DNA from: Brevundimonas sp. MYb52
Lineage (GTDB): Bacteria; Pseudomonadota; Alphaproteobacteria; Caulobacterales; Caulobacteraceae
Assembly (NCBI RefSeq): GCF_002979535.1
Contig: NZ_PCPB01000003.1
Location: 62,001-126,000 of the forward strand
Length of the DNA stretch: 64,000 bases
Reading direction: 5' to 3'
Each line of letters opens with the position of its first letter. Position 1 is the stretch's first letter. This document shows positions 63,687-64,000 of the stretch, piece by piece. A program made the position numbers and the translations under genes. The notes below the pieces were generated by a model, which saw only the letters and a program-made list of their open reading frames with translations, was not told the origin of the DNA and did no database searches.

Positions 63687-64000
63687 TTGACCGACTTGGC
63701 CGAACCGATTGCAGAGACCGATCTGCACGCCGAGATCGAACGGCTGCACGCCGAAGTCGCCGCCCTGACCGCCCGAGCCGAGATGGCTGAAGCTCTGGCC
63801 GATCATGATGTCCTGACGCCGGCGTTGAACCGGCGCGGCTTCATGGCGGTGCTGAACCGCAGCCTGGCCTATTGCCGCCGTCACGAGGTCGAGGCGGTTC
63901 TGCTCTATCTGGACATGGACGGGTTCAAGGGCGTCAACGACGGCCTGGGCCACGCGGCGGGCGACGCCGCCCTGATGGCTGTGGCCGACATGCTGCTGGC
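63687..64000 (+). CDS. Diguanylate cyclase (GGDEF), 3' end cut by window edge
   Basis: About 104 codons are visible, starting at TTG 63687 with GGAG 6 nt upstream. Residues 12-35 look like a coiled coil (LHAEIERLHAEVAALTARAEM). The GGDEF domain follows, with DVLTPALNRRGF and LYLDMDGFKGVNDGLGHAAGD, the metal/substrate-binding part. The active GG(D/E)EF loop lies beyond the window. A coiled-coil plus GGDEF is the layout of Caulobacter DgcB, but orthology cannot be tested here. Confidence 0.85.
   Translation, partial: MTDLAEPIAETDLHAEIERLHAEVAALTARAEMAEALADHDVLTPALNRRGFMAVLNRSLAYCRRHEVEAVLLYLDMDGFKGVNDGLGHAAGDAALMAVADMLL

Overview
This window is a 64 kb chromosomal segment of a GC-rich, stalked-type alphaproteobacterium, most likely Caulobacteraceae and probably Brevundimonas or a close relative. 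The evidence is a GapR/DUF2312 nucleoid protein, the 41-residue cysteine-poor bL36, a TacA-like sigma-54 regulator, the phoR-pstCAB-phoU-phoB order without pstS, COQ9 with UbiD, and clustered GANTC (CcrM-type) sites. Nothing looks like a prophage, plasmid, insertion sequence, CRISPR array, rRNA or tRNA. It is core chromosome with dense genes, many start/stop overlaps and frequent GTG/TTG starts. Two genes appear to use CTG.

Layout. 1-11.4 kb (mostly minus strand): a cut MAPEG membrane protein, an M14 carboxypeptidase, membrane and lipoprotein genes, UbiD, a Pr6Pr membrane protein coupled to a tiny XRE regulator, an aldo/keto reductase, an alpha/beta hydrolase, and a gamma-glutamyltransferase operon. 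11.5-17.9 kb: ExbD, FolE, CysS, an MltB-type transglycosylase, bL36 (missed by ordinary ORF calling), GapR and a downstream gene with a CTG start. 18-26.6 kb: the TacA-like activator, a DUF4153 membrane protein, a secreted GH43 glycosidase, oligoendopeptidase F and a serine hydrolase. 26.6-33.5 kb: a small cytochrome oxidase subunit IV, the proton-translocating transhydrogenase operon (pntAA-pntAB-X-Y-pntB) with two extra genes inside it, and small accessory genes. 33.5-43.4 kb: HdeD, a WYL regulator, an M1-like lipoprotein peptidase, a universal stress protein behind a perfect FNR/FixK box, a RamB/ScfR-family regulator divergent from isocitrate lyase, and an MHYT hybrid kinase. 43.6-50.3 kb: the phosphate regulon operon with a Pho box before pstC. 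50.3-64 kb: a CPBP protease, Hsp33, a fused phosphoserine phosphatase/3-phosphoglycerate dehydrogenase, a GDSL autotransporter, an M23 peptidase, a NatAB-type ABC exporter, bS21, COQ9, PurE/PurK and a cut diguanylate cyclase.

How the parts fit. The phosphate module is self-contained: kinase, permeases, ATPase, PhoU and regulator, with the binding protein presumably elsewhere. Isocitrate lyase is probably controlled by the neighbouring acyl-CoA-type regulator through a newly noticed set of GTCA-N4/5-TGAC boxes. Serine synthesis is represented by one polypeptide carrying the first and last pathway enzymes. Several gene ends are marked by a palindromic family built on CCTTCTCCC/GGGAGAAGG, which probably acts as terminator or REP-like element.
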